Assembly: GCF_016908975.1 (NCBI RefSeq)
Contig: NZ_JAFBEX010000018.1
Span: 1-64,000 of the forward strand
Length of the DNA: 64,000 bases
Origin: Neobacillus cucumis
GTDB taxonomy: Bacteria; Bacillota; Bacilli; Bacillales; Cytobacillaceae
Direction of reading: 5' to 3'
Of this stretch, positions 26,270-34,778 are shown piece by piece. Under the pieces are notes generated by a model. It was given only the letters and a program-made list of their open reading frames with translations, did no database searches and was not told where the DNA came from. A program made the translations under genes and the position numbers. The first letter of the stretch is position 1, and every line of letters starts with the position of its first letter.

Positions 26270-27433
26270 CGCGTATAATTTTGATTGTTCTTGCTGGAAA
26301 AAGCTCTTCATTGCATGAAATACATCAGCTTTTTGTTTGAGTATATAATAGCGGAACTGTTCATCCTTGATATTTTTATAAGCCGACATTAATGTAGAGT
26401 GGCGATTATACTGATTTACTTCCCCATAGCCGAACATGTTCGAAACCTTCATTAATTCTTCTACAAGTTTAACGCACCGGGCATTATCAGATGTAAGATT
26501 ATCACCGTCAGAGAAGTGGAATGGATAAATATTATACTTCCGTGGATTATATTTGCTATCAATAATTTCTAAGGCTTTTCGATAAGCAGATGAACAAATG
26601 GTTCCACCGCTTTCTCCTTTTGAGAAAAAGTCTTCTTCTGATACCACTTTTGCCTCTGTATGATGCGCGATAAACTCAATTTCGACTGTCTCGTATTTTG
26701 TTCGCAAAAAGCGGGTCATCCAGAAGAAAAAGCTCCGTGCCATATATTTCTCCCAAATCCCCATTGAACCACTTGTATCCATCATCGCGATAACAACTGC
26801 TTTTGAATCAGGTTTCACTACTTCATTCCAAGTTTTAAACTTTAAATCATCCTTGTAAATTGGGTGGAAAGCTGGCTTACCACTCATCGCATTTCGTTTA
26901 AAAGCAGTCATCATCGTCCGCTTTTTATCGATGTTCCCCATTAATCCGGTTTTTCGGATATCATTGAACTCAATATTTTCAACGAGATGCTCTTGCTCCT
27001 CTTTTTTCTTTAAGTTTGGCAGTTCAAGTTGTTTAAATAAGGCTTCCTCAAGCTCCATTAAGGATACTTCTGCTTCAAAATAGTCTTCCCCTGCTTGATC
27101 TCCTGCACCTTGACCCTTACCAGGTCCTTTTTGCGCGTTGTTACCGTCCCGCGCTACAACGTCACCGACTTGACTGTCACCTTCACCTTGGCCCACGTGT
27201 TTGTTTTTGTCATAATTATAGCGAATCTTATATTCGTCCAAAGAACGAATTGGAATTTTTACCACATCGCGACCATTAGACATAATAATACTTTCTTCCG
27301 TAATTAATTCTGGAAGATTATTACGGATTGCCTCCTGGACTTTTTCTTGATGGCGCTGCTGGTCATCGTGGCCTTTACGGTGGAGGGACCAATCTTCTCT
27401 AGAAATCACAAATTGATGGTTATCGATAGACAC
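26267..27433 (-). CDS. yhbH: Sporulation protein YhbH (DUF444, VWA-like)
   Basis: A 388-residue protein nearly collinear with B. subtilis YhbH. It has DWSLHRKGHDDQQRHQEKV at the N-terminus, a Gly-rich segment, and a von Willebrand A-type domain with the metal motif MMDTSGSMGIWEK (about residue 220). YhbH belongs to the mother-cell sigma-E regulon and is genetically linked with the PrkA kinase system (yeaH/yeaG in enterobacteria); its biochemical role is unknown. The start is GTG 27433 behind AAGGAGGGG; longer in-frame extensions lack a ribosome site. It follows prkA but has its own promoter-like sequence. Confidence 0.95.
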   Translation of the reverse strand: MSIDNHQFVISREDWSLHRKGHDDQQRHQEKVQEAIRNNLPELITEESIIMSNGRDVVKIPIRSLDEYKIRYNYDKNKHVGQGEGDSQVGDVVARDGNNAQKGPGKGQGAGDQAGEDYFEAEVSLMELEEALFKQLELPNLKKKEEQEHLVENIEFNDIRKTGLMGNIDKKRTMMTAFKRNAMSGKPAFHPIYKDDLKFKTWNEVVKPDSKAVVIAMMDTSGSMGIWEKYMARSFFFWMTRFLRTKYETVEIEFIAHHTEAKVVSEEDFFSKGESGGTICSSAYRKALEIIDSKYNPRKYNIYPFHFSDGDNLTSDNARCVKLVEELMKVSNMFGYGEVNQYNRHSTLMSAYKNIKDEQFRYYILKQKADVFHAMKSFFQQEQSKLYA

Positions 27434-27542
27434 TACAAACCCCTCCTTATTAAATTTAAATTTTTTCTCCATACTGCACATTTTTTTAACAGATACATAG
27501 AATAACGCGAATGAAAAAAACAATTGAAATGATGGATTACTT

Positions 27543-27570
27543 TATCCTATGCAGAAGTAGCAAATAATTT
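27543..27570 (-). promoter_or_regulatory. Sigma-E-like promoter of yhbH
   Basis: Minus-strand boxes AAATT (27566-27570) and CATAGGAT (-10, 27544-27551) are separated by 14 bp, near the sigma-E pattern ATATT-N14-CATAnnnT. It is about 110 bp before the GTG start. The same spacing occurs before prkA. Confidence 0.45.
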
Positions 27571-27670
27571 ACAAAAAATTTTGACAATTGGTTAATAGCC
27601 TATACTTTGGACAAGCGGACTCTTCAAAGAAATATTATCCTACCTGCACAAATGAAGTAATCTATCAATT

Positions 27671-27707
27671 GGAAAAAAAGGGACTGACAGTCTTCCTCTG
27701 CCAGTCC
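27671..27707 (-). terminator. Terminator after prkA
   Basis: GGACTGGCA pairs with TGTCAGTCC (one G-T pair) followed on the minus strand by C and T7. It separates prkA from yhbH transcription. Confidence 0.82.
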
Positions 27708-27726
27708 GTGCTATTTTACTCCCAAA

Positions 27727-29622
27727 TTATCTGTTTAGTAAGCTACCTACATAACGTAGTAATTCATTCGCTGATGTCGAATTATACCCATGTTCATCAA
27801 TTAAGCGGGCAACCACATCATTAATCTTCTTCAATTGCTGTTCATCCGGTGTCTTTGTGGATGTTGTAATTTTAACAACGTCCTTAAGATCCGCAAATAA
27901 TTTCTTTTGAATCGCTTCTCTTAGTCTGTCATGGGAATTGTAATCAAACCGCTTGCCTTTTCTGGCAAAAGCAGAAATCCTAATTAATATTTCTTCTCTA
28001 AATGCTTTTTTGGCATTTTCAGAGATACCAATTTGCTCTTCAATAGAACGCATTAATTTTTCATCAGGATTAATTTCTTCCCCTGTTAACGGATCACGAA
28101 GCTTTGCTTTATTGCAGTACGCCTCAACGTTATCAAGGTAGTTATCCATTAATGTTTTAGCCGATTCTTCATAGGAGTATACAAATGCCTTTTGAACTTC
28201 ATTTTTGGCAATATTGTCATACTCTTTCCGCGCTAACGAGATATAATTCATATACCGATCACGTACTTCAGCTGTAATCGAAGGATGCTGGTCAAGTCCG
28301 TCTTTTAACGATCGTAATACATCCAGAGCATTAATCGCTGGTACTTCTTTTCGAATAATCGTGGATGAAATGCGGTTGATGACATAACGAGGGTCTATAC
28401 CGCTCATACCTTCATCTGTATACTCGCGTTTCAGTTCTTCCACATCAGCCAAATTAAATCCTTCAACACTTTCCCCATCATAAAGACGCATTTTTTTCAG
28501 CAGATCAATATCGCCTTTTTTCGGTTCCTTCAAGCGCGTTAAGATGGTAAACATTGCAGCAACCTTTAATGTATGCGGTGCAATGTGTACATCCGAGACA
28601 TCACTCTCATTAATCATCTTTTCATAGATTCTTTCTTCCTGTGAAACTTTTAAATTGTAAGGGATTGGCATCACAATAATCCTAGAATGCAATGCTTCGT
28701 TCTTCTTGTTTGAAATAAACGAGCGATATTCCGTTTCATTCGTGTGTGCAACAATCAGCTCGTCGGCACTTATTAGAGCGAACCTTCCCGCTTTAAAATT
28801 ACCTTCTTGTGTTAAGGACAACAAATGCCAGAGGAATTTTTCGTCACACTTTAGCATCTCCTGGAATTCCATCATCCCGCGGTTTGCTTTGTTGAGTTCC
28901 CCATCAAATCGGTAAGCCCGTGGATCTGACTCTGAGCCATATTCTGCTATGGTGGAGAAATCAATACTTCCTGTTAAATCAGCAATATCCTGTGATTTAG
29001 GATCTGACGGACTAAATGTTCCAATACCAGTCCTTTTATCCTCAGAGAAAAAGATTCTTTCTACTAAAACATCTTCAATTCTACCGCCATATTCCTGCTC
29101 TAAGCGCATCATGTTCAATGGTGATAAGTTTCCTTCAATGCGAATGCCATATTCCTCATAGAAATCTGCTCTTAAATGATGAGGAATTAAGTGCAGAGGA
29201 TCCTCATGCATCGGACAGCCTTTAATCGCAAATACAGAGCCTCTATCCGTAAGTGAATAGCTTTCTAACCCTCTTTTTAACATGGTAACAAGAGTAGATT
29301 TACCTCCGCTTACCGGCCCCATTAAAAGTAAGATTCTTTTTCTTACGTCCAGCCTTTTAGCAGCTGGATGGAAGTACTCCTCAACAAGCCTTTCTAATGA
29401 CTCTTCTAATCCAAATAATTGATTACTAAAGAAATTGTAATGCTTCGTCCCTTTAACTTCTTCAATTCCTGCATCCTTAATCATATTATAAACTCGAGAA
29501 TGTGCAGATTGTGCTACCCACGGCTTTTCCTTCAACAACAATAAATAGTCAGCGAATGTTCCTTCCCAGCGCAGTTTTTCCTCTTCTTCACGGTACCTCT
29601 CGATTTTTTTTAAAATATCCAT
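27727..29622 (-). CDS. prkA: Serine protein kinase / AAA+ protein PrkA
   Basis: A 631-residue protein, the same length as B. subtilis PrkA. An AAA+ core (about 70-375) has the Walker A GPVSGGKST (102-110), and a C-terminal kinase-homology region (about 400-610) follows. In Bacillus it is expressed under sigma-E during sporulation and supports mother-cell gene expression; both kinase and Lon-like protease activities have been proposed for the family. GGGGGAGGG precedes the ATG. It is upstream of yhbH, the conserved pair yeaG/yeaH. The sequence looks complete. Confidence 0.96.
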   Translation of the reverse strand: MDILKKIERYREEEEKLRWEGTFADYLLLLKEKPWVAQSAHSRVYNMIKDAGIEEVKGTKHYNFFSNQLFGLEESLERLVEEYFHPAAKRLDVRKRILLLMGPVSGGKSTLVTMLKRGLESYSLTDRGSVFAIKGCPMHEDPLHLIPHHLRADFYEEYGIRIEGNLSPLNMMRLEQEYGGRIEDVLVERIFFSEDKRTGIGTFSPSDPKSQDIADLTGSIDFSTIAEYGSESDPRAYRFDGELNKANRGMMEFQEMLKCDEKFLWHLLSLTQEGNFKAGRFALISADELIVAHTNETEYRSFISNKKNEALHSRIIVMPIPYNLKVSQEERIYEKMINESDVSDVHIAPHTLKVAAMFTILTRLKEPKKGDIDLLKKMRLYDGESVEGFNLADVEELKREYTDEGMSGIDPRYVINRISSTIIRKEVPAINALDVLRSLKDGLDQHPSITAEVRDRYMNYISLARKEYDNIAKNEVQKAFVYSYEESAKTLMDNYLDNVEAYCNKAKLRDPLTGEEINPDEKLMRSIEEQIGISENAKKAFREEILIRISAFARKGKRFDYNSHDRLREAIQKKLFADLKDVVKITTSTKTPDEQQLKKINDVVARLIDEHGYNSTSANELLRYVGSLLNR

Positions 29623-29660
29623 ATGGCCCTCCCCCTGTAGGTTATCAGAGACGATTAATA

Positions 29661-29688
29661 TAATCTATGCACCTAAGGACTTGAACAT
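29661..29688 (-). promoter_or_regulatory. Sigma-E-like promoter of prkA
   Basis: Boxes ATGTT (29684-29688) and CATAGATT (29662-29669) are separated by 14 bp on the minus strand, about 40 bp before the prkA ATG. The architecture equals that before yhbH. Confidence 0.5.
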
Positions 29689-29874
29689 GCGTACCCAATT
29701 CGAGATATTGTCTATCTTTTTTATTTAATTAAAAGGAATATTGTTCTTTTCATTTCCAAAACTTAGGCTATAATAAAGTTGTATGTGTCAGAAATGCGTC
29801 TGTTTAGCGGCTTTCACTCATTTGGCGTTAAACCATCTTATTTAAAAATCAGGACAAAGGGGGCAGTACATAAC

Positions 29875-29967
29875 ATGAGTACTTTCTTAATTATTCTAGT
29901 TATGATTACGTTTTTAGCAGCTATTTTCACTGCTGGGTATAACGACAAGCCTGGTACGAATAAATAA
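29875..29967 (+). CDS. Small membrane protein, 30 residues
   Basis: A 30-codon ORF encoding one hydrophobic helix (FLIILVMITFLAAIFTAGY) and a short polar tail (NDKPGTNK). AAAGGGGG lies 11 bp before the ATG, a long spacing. It is divergent from prkA and followed by repeat copy C. No family recognised. Coding is plausible from the ribosome site and single-TM pattern but not proven. Confidence 0.45.
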   Translation: MSTFLIILVMITFLAAIFTAGYNDKPGTNK

Positions 29968-29978
29968 GACCTACATGC

Positions 29979-30110
29979 GCAAAACAAAAGCGTAAGCGCC
30001 TTGAACAGCCCCGACAAGCATAAGACGATCAGGAAAGAAGGCGTTCTTTGCCTTCATTCCCTGATCGTCTTAAGACCTCGGGGGCTAGGCGCTGAAGCTG
30101 GACGTCGACA
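29979..30110 (+). repeat. Dispersed Bacillaceae intergenic repeat, copy C
   Basis: The most compact copy: AAAAGCGTAAGCGCC at one end, GGCGCTGAAGCTGGAC at the other, and a central near-perfect hairpin AAGACGATCAGG ... CCTGATCGTCTT (30022-30072) with a nested AAGGC/GCCTT stem. The AAAAGCG end lies just 3' of the 30-codon ORF. Confidence 0.85.
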
Positions 30111-30160
30111 GTCCTTTTATTAACAGTTATCCTCAAGCGAGAATTTTATAATTTCCTACA

Positions 30161-30204
30161 CACTAAAAAATGACTGCCGGATTAACGGCAGTCATTTTTT
30201 AGTG
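30161..30204. terminator. Bidirectional terminator at the end of nfrA
   Basis: A perfect 19-bp stem (30161-30179 with 30186-30204) has a 6-nt loop and A/T runs inside the stem ends, so it can act both ways. It overlaps the nfrA stop codon. Confidence 0.88.
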
Positions 30205-30948
30205 TAAATCCAGTTTATTTTTTTGGATAAACTCTTTCATATACATTCTATTTTGTTTTAATAACATATTGGAAATCTGTTCAGTCCAACGGTCTTTTCT
30301 CTGCCCGTTTGTTCTTGATTCATAATACTTTGAAATGGACTGATCATATTCATTTAGCTGACGAAAATACTTCTCCATATCCTGCTCATATTGATCTTCA
30401 TGATAGACATGCTCAAATGGCAGTCTTGGTTTTTTATCTGTAATATGTGCAGGATATCCGACTGCAAGCCCGAACAATGGAATCACCCGATCTGGAATGT
30501 TTAGGAGCTTTTTCACTTCTTCCAAATTATTACGGATTCCACCTATGTAACATATACCTAATCCAAGGGATTCGGAAGCAATGACTGCATTTTGTGCGGC
30601 TAGAGAAGTATCAATCAGCGCCACCATAAATTTTTCTGTACTTTCAATGGATGGGTTTACATTTTTTTGTTCTTTTTCCCCAATAATTGTATGCCTGTAA
30701 AGATCCGCACAAAAAACAAAGAAGTGGCCATTTTTCTCTACATATTCTTGGTTTCCAGTAAGTTCGACCAATTTCTTCTTCTTTTCTTTGTCTTTCACCC
30801 CAATAATGGAATAAGCTTGAATAAAACTAGAAGTTGCGGCTGATTGGGCACAAGTGACAATGGTTTGAATTTGCTCTTCCGTTAATGGCTTGTCCTCAAA
30901 GTGCCGAATGGATCGGTGGTTTAATATGGTTGAAATAACATCATTCAT
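30199..30948 (-). CDS. nfrA: NADPH-dependent FMN nitroreductase NfrA
   Basis: A 249-residue flavoenzyme, the same length as B. subtilis NfrA and similar along its whole length: TILNHRSIRHFEDKPL, AATSSFIQAYSIIGV, YVEKNGHFFVFCADLYRH and LGICYIGGIRN. It reduces nitro compounds and quinones and in B. subtilis responds to heat and thiol stress under Spx. FMN is bound by the R-S-x-R and C-Y-I-G-G regions. Monocistronic; a terminator overlaps the stop. Confidence 0.93.
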   Translation of the reverse strand: MNDVISTILNHRSIRHFEDKPLTEEQIQTIVTCAQSAATSSFIQAYSIIGVKDKEKKKKLVELTGNQEYVEKNGHFFVFCADLYRHTIIGEKEQKNVNPSIESTEKFMVALIDTSLAAQNAVIASESLGLGICYIGGIRNNLEEVKKLLNIPDRVIPLFGLAVGYPAHITDKKPRLPFEHVYHEDQYEQDMEKYFRQLNEYDQSISKYYESRTNGQRKDRWTEQISNMLLKQNRMYMKEFIQKNKLDLH

Positions 30949-30968
30949 ATGATCAATCCTTCCTTTTA

Positions 30969-31000
30969 GAGCAAAAGGAGGCCTTAGTGTAGTGGCCTCC
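30969..31000 (-). terminator. Terminator after trmL
   Basis: GGAGGCC pairs with GGCCTCC around a 10-nt loop, followed on the minus strand by TTTTGCT. It begins 4 bp past the trmL stop. Confidence 0.7.
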
Positions 31001-31004
31001 CTAC

Positions 31005-31478
31005 TTATTTTAGATTTGGATAATCCTGCTGACGTAATGCCTCATAAATAAAAATCGCTGCTGTATTGGAGAGATTTAAGGAATGAATATTTTCAGTCAT
31101 AGGTATTCTTAAGGCAGTGTCCAAATTCTTTTGAATCACTTCCTTTGGAAGACCTGTGGTTTCACTCCCAAAAATAAAATAATAATCTTTAGACGGATCA
31201 CTATAATCGAAACTGGTAAAATTCTTTTGCCCCACTTTCGTTATATAAAAGAAAGCCCCTCCTGCATTTTTTTCAAAAAAATCCTCTAAGGAATCATAAT
31301 AGGTAATATGAACATGTTCCCAATAATCCAAGCCGGCCCTTTTTAACATCTTATCATCGGTTGAAAATCCTAAAGGGCGAATGAGATGTAAATGTGTATT
31401 GGTTCCTGCACAAGTCCTAGCAATATTTCCTGTATTAGAAGGTATTTGTGGTTGATATAAAACTACGTGTATAGCCAA
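31005..31478 (-). CDS. trmL: tRNA (cytidine/uridine-34 2'-O)-methyltransferase
   Basis: A 157-residue SPOUT-class RNA methyltransferase that modifies the wobble ribose of some tRNA-Leu isoacceptors; the orthologue in B. subtilis is cspR. Seen: HVVLYQPQIPSNTGNIARTC, the knot-forming FGSETTGLPKEV, and IPMTENIHSLNLSNTAAI for SAM binding. The start is TTG 31478 behind GAGGTG, matching the N-terminus of CspR; an in-frame GTG 9 bp upstream overlaps that ribosome site. The neighbours yhbB and queG keep the B. subtilis order. Confidence 0.94.
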   Translation of the reverse strand: MAIHVVLYQPQIPSNTGNIARTCAGTNTHLHLIRPLGFSTDDKMLKRAGLDYWEHVHITYYDSLEDFFEKNAGGAFFYITKVGQKNFTSFDYSDPSKDYYFIFGSETTGLPKEVIQKNLDTALRIPMTENIHSLNLSNTAAIFIYEALRQQDYPNLK

Positions 31479-31549
31479 AAAATTCACCTCATATTAAAAC
31501 TCTACATGCAATTATACCACTCTGACTTATGCATTCAAGAATCGAAGAA

Positions 31550-32431
31550 TCATTCATCGAAGATGGAATAAAACTTATATTTAATATTTGGAGTATAGGC
31601 AGATGAATCTTCATAGGCCCAGTATCTCTTCCGGCTATTGTACGTATGGGCATTAACTAAAGGCATCCCATATGCATCCTTCCCTGTAACAATCGTATTA
31701 TGATTGAACCGTCCATCCCCTTCAAAATCATAACAAATGACATCTCCCAATATTAATTGATCAGGACTATTAACTTCTCTTGCTCGAAGACCGCTTTTGG
31801 AATTACCTAAATATAACCTAAGGGAGTTTGCTACGACCCAGCTATAACTCCAATTTTGTCGTTGCAGCCACCAGCCTGTTTGCCGATTAGGGTAACCGCG
31901 CATCGGTGCTCCACCTGCACGTAAACATTGGGATATAAAATTGGTACAATCATTCTCAAACTTTTTATATGCAGGGTTATAGCTATTCCACCAGCTTTCA
32001 GCATATTGCACAGCTTTTAATCGATTATACTGATAACTTAGCCGTTCAGGTTGATCCTCTATGGCCAAAGTTTGCGTTTCTATTTCTGGATATGGATCAG
32101 GTTCTAGATTTGGTCTAATTTCTTCATCCATAACCAATGCTTCTTTGTAAAACTTTGCTAACCTCTCTTCTAACTCTTCTTCCATATAAAGTATTCCATT
32201 TTGTTTGATTAAATATTGGTAGTGGGCCTGGTATTTAATTGTTTGAAACTCATCCTCTGTGGACTCTTCTAAGATTTTTCCTGCAGCCTTTACTTTCACC
32301 ATTTCTGCTGATCGATTGGCTAAAGCCTCTTGTTTTTGTTCAGCCTTTGGAAAATAAAGCTTAGACCCGCGTTTAGTTGATAAGAATTGTTCTAAACGCT
32401 TTTCAAATAATTCTTGAAGTAATCGCTGCAA
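31550..32431 (-). CDS. yhbB: YhbB-like amidase-domain protein
   Basis: A 293-residue protein starting at TTG 32431 behind AAGGGGGAG. The C-terminal part (about 130-285) is an Amidase_6-type domain: NRLKAVQYAESWWNSYNPAY, FENDCTNFISQCLRAGG with the putative catalytic Cys, GDVICYDFEGDGRFNHNTIV with the His. The N-terminal helical half (about 1-120) is charged and has no signal peptide. Position between queG and trmL matches yhbB of B. subtilis, hence the symbol. Substrate unknown; the family is suspected to act on cell-wall peptides. Confidence 0.85.
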   Translation of the reverse strand: MQRLLQELFEKRLEQFLSTKRGSKLYFPKAEQKQEALANRSAEMVKVKAAGKILEESTEDEFQTIKYQAHYQYLIKQNGILYMEEELEERLAKFYKEALVMDEEIRPNLEPDPYPEIETQTLAIEDQPERLSYQYNRLKAVQYAESWWNSYNPAYKKFENDCTNFISQCLRAGGAPMRGYPNRQTGWWLQRQNWSYSWVVANSLRLYLGNSKSGLRAREVNSPDQLILGDVICYDFEGDGRFNHNTIVTGKDAYGMPLVNAHTYNSRKRYWAYEDSSAYTPNIKYKFYSIFDE

Positions 32432-32479
32432 ACAATCTCCCCCTTTCCCTTCATACATATGAAGAAAAGAAGGGTTTAA

Positions 32480-32513
32480 CAATAAAAAAGAGCAAAACAA
32501 GCCGTTTTGCTCT
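32480..32513 (-). terminator. Terminator after queG
   Basis: AGAGCAAAAC pairs perfectly with GTTTTGCTCT around 5 nt and is followed on the minus strand by T6. It begins at the queG stop, so yhbB is expected to have its own promoter. Confidence 0.88.
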
Positions 32514-33647
32514 CTAATTATTATAAAAACATAATCCTTTATCAATTTCTGCTTGTACTTGGGAATCTGTCTCAAGATCTTTTGCTTTTTTTAAGGCATC
32601 ATAGGCTGTCTCTCCGCCAATTTTCCCAAGTGCCCAGGCAGCTGTCCCTCTAGTGACAGGGCTAGGCTCTTTTTCTAATACTTCAATTAACTCAGGAATG
32701 GCACTTTCATCCTTAAAATGAGCCAGTGCGATAATGGCATTGCGTTGAATCGGCTTTTTCCCTCTCCATGCGCCTGAAAGGGAGCCGAATCGATTTTTAA
32801 ATTCTCGATTGCTTAATTTTAATATGGGTTTTAATAAGGGTTTAGCTACTTCCGGATCAGGTTCCATCTCTGTATGGAAATGAAAATTGATTCCCTTATT
32901 GACCGGGCATGCTGTTTGGCAAGAGTCACAGCCATATACACGATTCCCTATTTGTTCCCTAAATTCATCTGGTATTAGTTCTTTAGTTTGAGTTAAAAAA
33001 GAAATACAGCGTTTGGCATGAATCTGCCCTCCCTGAATTAATGCACCTGTAGGGCATGAATCTAAGCACTTAGTACAAGAACCACACTGGTCTTCTATTG
33101 GTTTATCTGGCTCAAATGGGATATTCGTAATTAATTCCCCTAAATAAACGTATGAGCCAAATTCAGGCGTAATAATGGAACAGTTTTTCCCGCTCCAGCC
33201 AATCCCTGCACGTTCAGCTACGGCTCGGTCAGAAAGTTCCCCTGTATCAACCATTGATTTTAACTTTGCCTCTGGAATCTTCTTTAAAATAAATTCTTCC
33301 AGTTTTTTAAGACGGTCACGAAGAATATGATGATAATCAAGCCCCCATGAAGCTCTGCTAAAAATTCCTCGCCTTGCTCCTTTTTTGCTCTCAACACGTG
33401 TAGACATTTTGGCAGGATAAGCAAGTGCAATGGAAATAATCGACTGGGCCCCTTCCAGCAATAATTTAGGAGTTATCCTCTTATCTAGGTCAGGCTCTTC
33501 AAAACCTGATTGATAGCCCAACTCCTGTTGTCTGATTAATCGGTTTTTTAATTCAATAAAAGGATCAGCAGTAGTGAAACCAATTTTATCAATCCCGATT
33601 TCCTTACTAAAAGCAATAAGTTCCTTTTTTAGTTGCTGAACATCCAA
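32514..33647 (-). CDS. queG: Epoxyqueuosine reductase
   Basis: Reduces epoxyqueuosine to queuosine in tRNA, using cobalamin and two [4Fe-4S] clusters. The 377-residue protein has cluster ligands at C188/C191/C194/C198 (CGSCTKCLDSCP) and at C240/C243/C247 (CDSCQTACP) with C214, and the catalytic-acid Asp134 in MVDTGELSDRA. A C-terminal HEAT-repeat extension (about 300-370), typical of Bacillus QueG (YhbA), contacts tRNA. Complete, with its own terminator. First of the yhbA-yhbB-cspR syntenic block. Confidence 0.95.
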   Translation of the reverse strand: MDVQQLKKELIAFSKEIGIDKIGFTTADPFIELKNRLIRQQELGYQSGFEEPDLDKRITPKLLLEGAQSIISIALAYPAKMSTRVESKKGARRGIFSRASWGLDYHHILRDRLKKLEEFILKKIPEAKLKSMVDTGELSDRAVAERAGIGWSGKNCSIITPEFGSYVYLGELITNIPFEPDKPIEDQCGSCTKCLDSCPTGALIQGGQIHAKRCISFLTQTKELIPDEFREQIGNRVYGCDSCQTACPVNKGINFHFHTEMEPDPEVAKPLLKPILKLSNREFKNRFGSLSGAWRGKKPIQRNAIIALAHFKDESAIPELIEVLEKEPSPVTRGTAAWALGKIGGETAYDALKKAKDLETDSQVQAEIDKGLCFYNN

Positions 33648-33758
33648 CTGAAATTACCTCCTTTCGAATCAAACATCAATATATATAAATTGTTATAATT
33701 ATTAGTTGCACATCTATCTATGATAAACTATTTTCATCAAATTTTGGAGGTGGAATGG

Positions 33759-34430
33759 TTGGAAATTCAACTTTCCAGGGAAGTACTCGAGCTATTTCCT
33801 GATTTTAAAATTGGGGTCATCGAATATCGAGATATAACGGTCGGGGATTCACCACAAATGGTTAAAGGAAGGCTCCAGCTTTTTCAAGAGTCAATCTTTT
33901 TTGAACTCGAGAACAAGCAGGTTACAGAAATTCCTGGGATTAAAGAATGGAGAACTATATTTAAAAAGACAGGAAAGGATCCAAATCGTTACCGTCATTC
34001 AGCAGAGGCACTCTTTAGAAGGGTTAAAAAGCAAAATTATCTTTCACCAATACATAGTGCAATTGATATAAATAACTTTTTTTCTCTGCAATATCAAGTA
34101 CCAATTGGAATTTACGATCTTGACCGCTTGGATGGTCATGTGGAAATTCGGATAGGCAAAGAGGGCGAGGAATATACAGGTTTAAACGGGAGGACCAATT
34201 CCTTAGAAAACTTAATCCTCTCCTCCGATGAAATGGGCCCATTTGGAAGTCCGTTTGTTGATTCGGAAAGAGCACCTGTTACGTTAAATACAATGAATGC
34301 TTTGCAGATTATATATCTGCAGCCTTCAACAGGTGAGGAAGATGCAGTCAAACTTATTGAATCATTAATGAAGATGTTTACCCAAATACATGGAGGCGAA
34401 GCTTCCTGCTTTATTCTTGGATGCCAGTAA
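33759..34430 (+). CDS. B3/B4 tRNA-binding-domain protein
   Basis: A 223-residue cytoplasmic protein with the B3/B4 domain otherwise found in phenylalanyl-tRNA synthetase beta chains, where it takes part in editing. Seen: WRTIFKKTGKDPNRYRHSAEALFRR, the signature region of stand-alone B3/4 proteins, then SPIHSAIDINNFFSLQYQVPIGIYDLDRL. Such free-standing proteins may hydrolyse mischarged tRNA or free aminoacyl esters, but this is not shown. The start is TTG 33759 behind GGAGGTGG. Divergent from queG. Confidence 0.85.
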   Translation: MEIQLSREVLELFPDFKIGVIEYRDITVGDSPQMVKGRLQLFQESIFFELENKQVTEIPGIKEWRTIFKKTGKDPNRYRHSAEALFRRVKKQNYLSPIHSAIDINNFFSLQYQVPIGIYDLDRLDGHVEIRIGKEGEEYTGLNGRTNSLENLILSSDEMGPFGSPFVDSERAPVTLNTMNALQIIYLQPSTGEEDAVKLIESLMKMFTQIHGGEASCFILGCQ

Positions 34431-34447
34431 GAGGGCATCTTTTTTTT
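34420..34447 (+). terminator. Terminator of the B3/B4 gene
   Basis: GATGCC pairs with GGCATC around an 8-nt loop containing the stop codon, followed by T8. Confidence 0.82.
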
Positions 34448-34449
34448 AA

Positions 34450-34501
34450 ACAAAAATAAAACGCAATGCATCGTTCTCTATATGTAACGATACACTGCGT
34501 T
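34450..34501 (-). terminator. Terminator of the tRNA-Gly gene
   Basis: AACGCA-TG-ATCGTT pairs with AACGAT-CA-TGCGTT, interrupted by two single mismatches, and is followed on the minus strand by a T-rich tail. It starts 13 bp past the tRNA 3' end. Confidence 0.75.
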
Positions 34502-34513
34502 AGTTAATATGTA

Positions 34514-34587
34514 TGGAGCGGGTGATGGGAATCGAACCCACTACATCAGCTTGGAAGGCTGAGGTTTTACCAGTAAACTACACCCGC
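34514..34587 (-). tRNA. tRNA-Gly(TCC)
   Basis: The minus strand folds into a cloverleaf: acceptor GCGGGTG/CACCCGC, D-arm with GGTAAAAC, anticodon stem CTCAG/CTGAT with a G-T-type closing pair and loop CTTCCAA giving anticodon TCC, T-arm loop TTCGATT, and an encoded CCA end (34514-34516). A single gene, with its own terminator, decoding GGA/GGG glycine codons. Confidence 0.97.
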
Positions 34588-34778
34588 ATATATGAAAAAA
34601 CTAAGAACGAACTTACTCAATAAATATTACACATTATCACTACTAGAGTCAAGTGATTATCGCAAATTTTGTCGATTTTACTCATATTTTTTTGTTAATT
34701 AGCTATTAATTCCATAACTACCTTTTTCTGAATATTTGTGCTAATCTATTCTATATCTCTTATTTTATACCTAATGAG

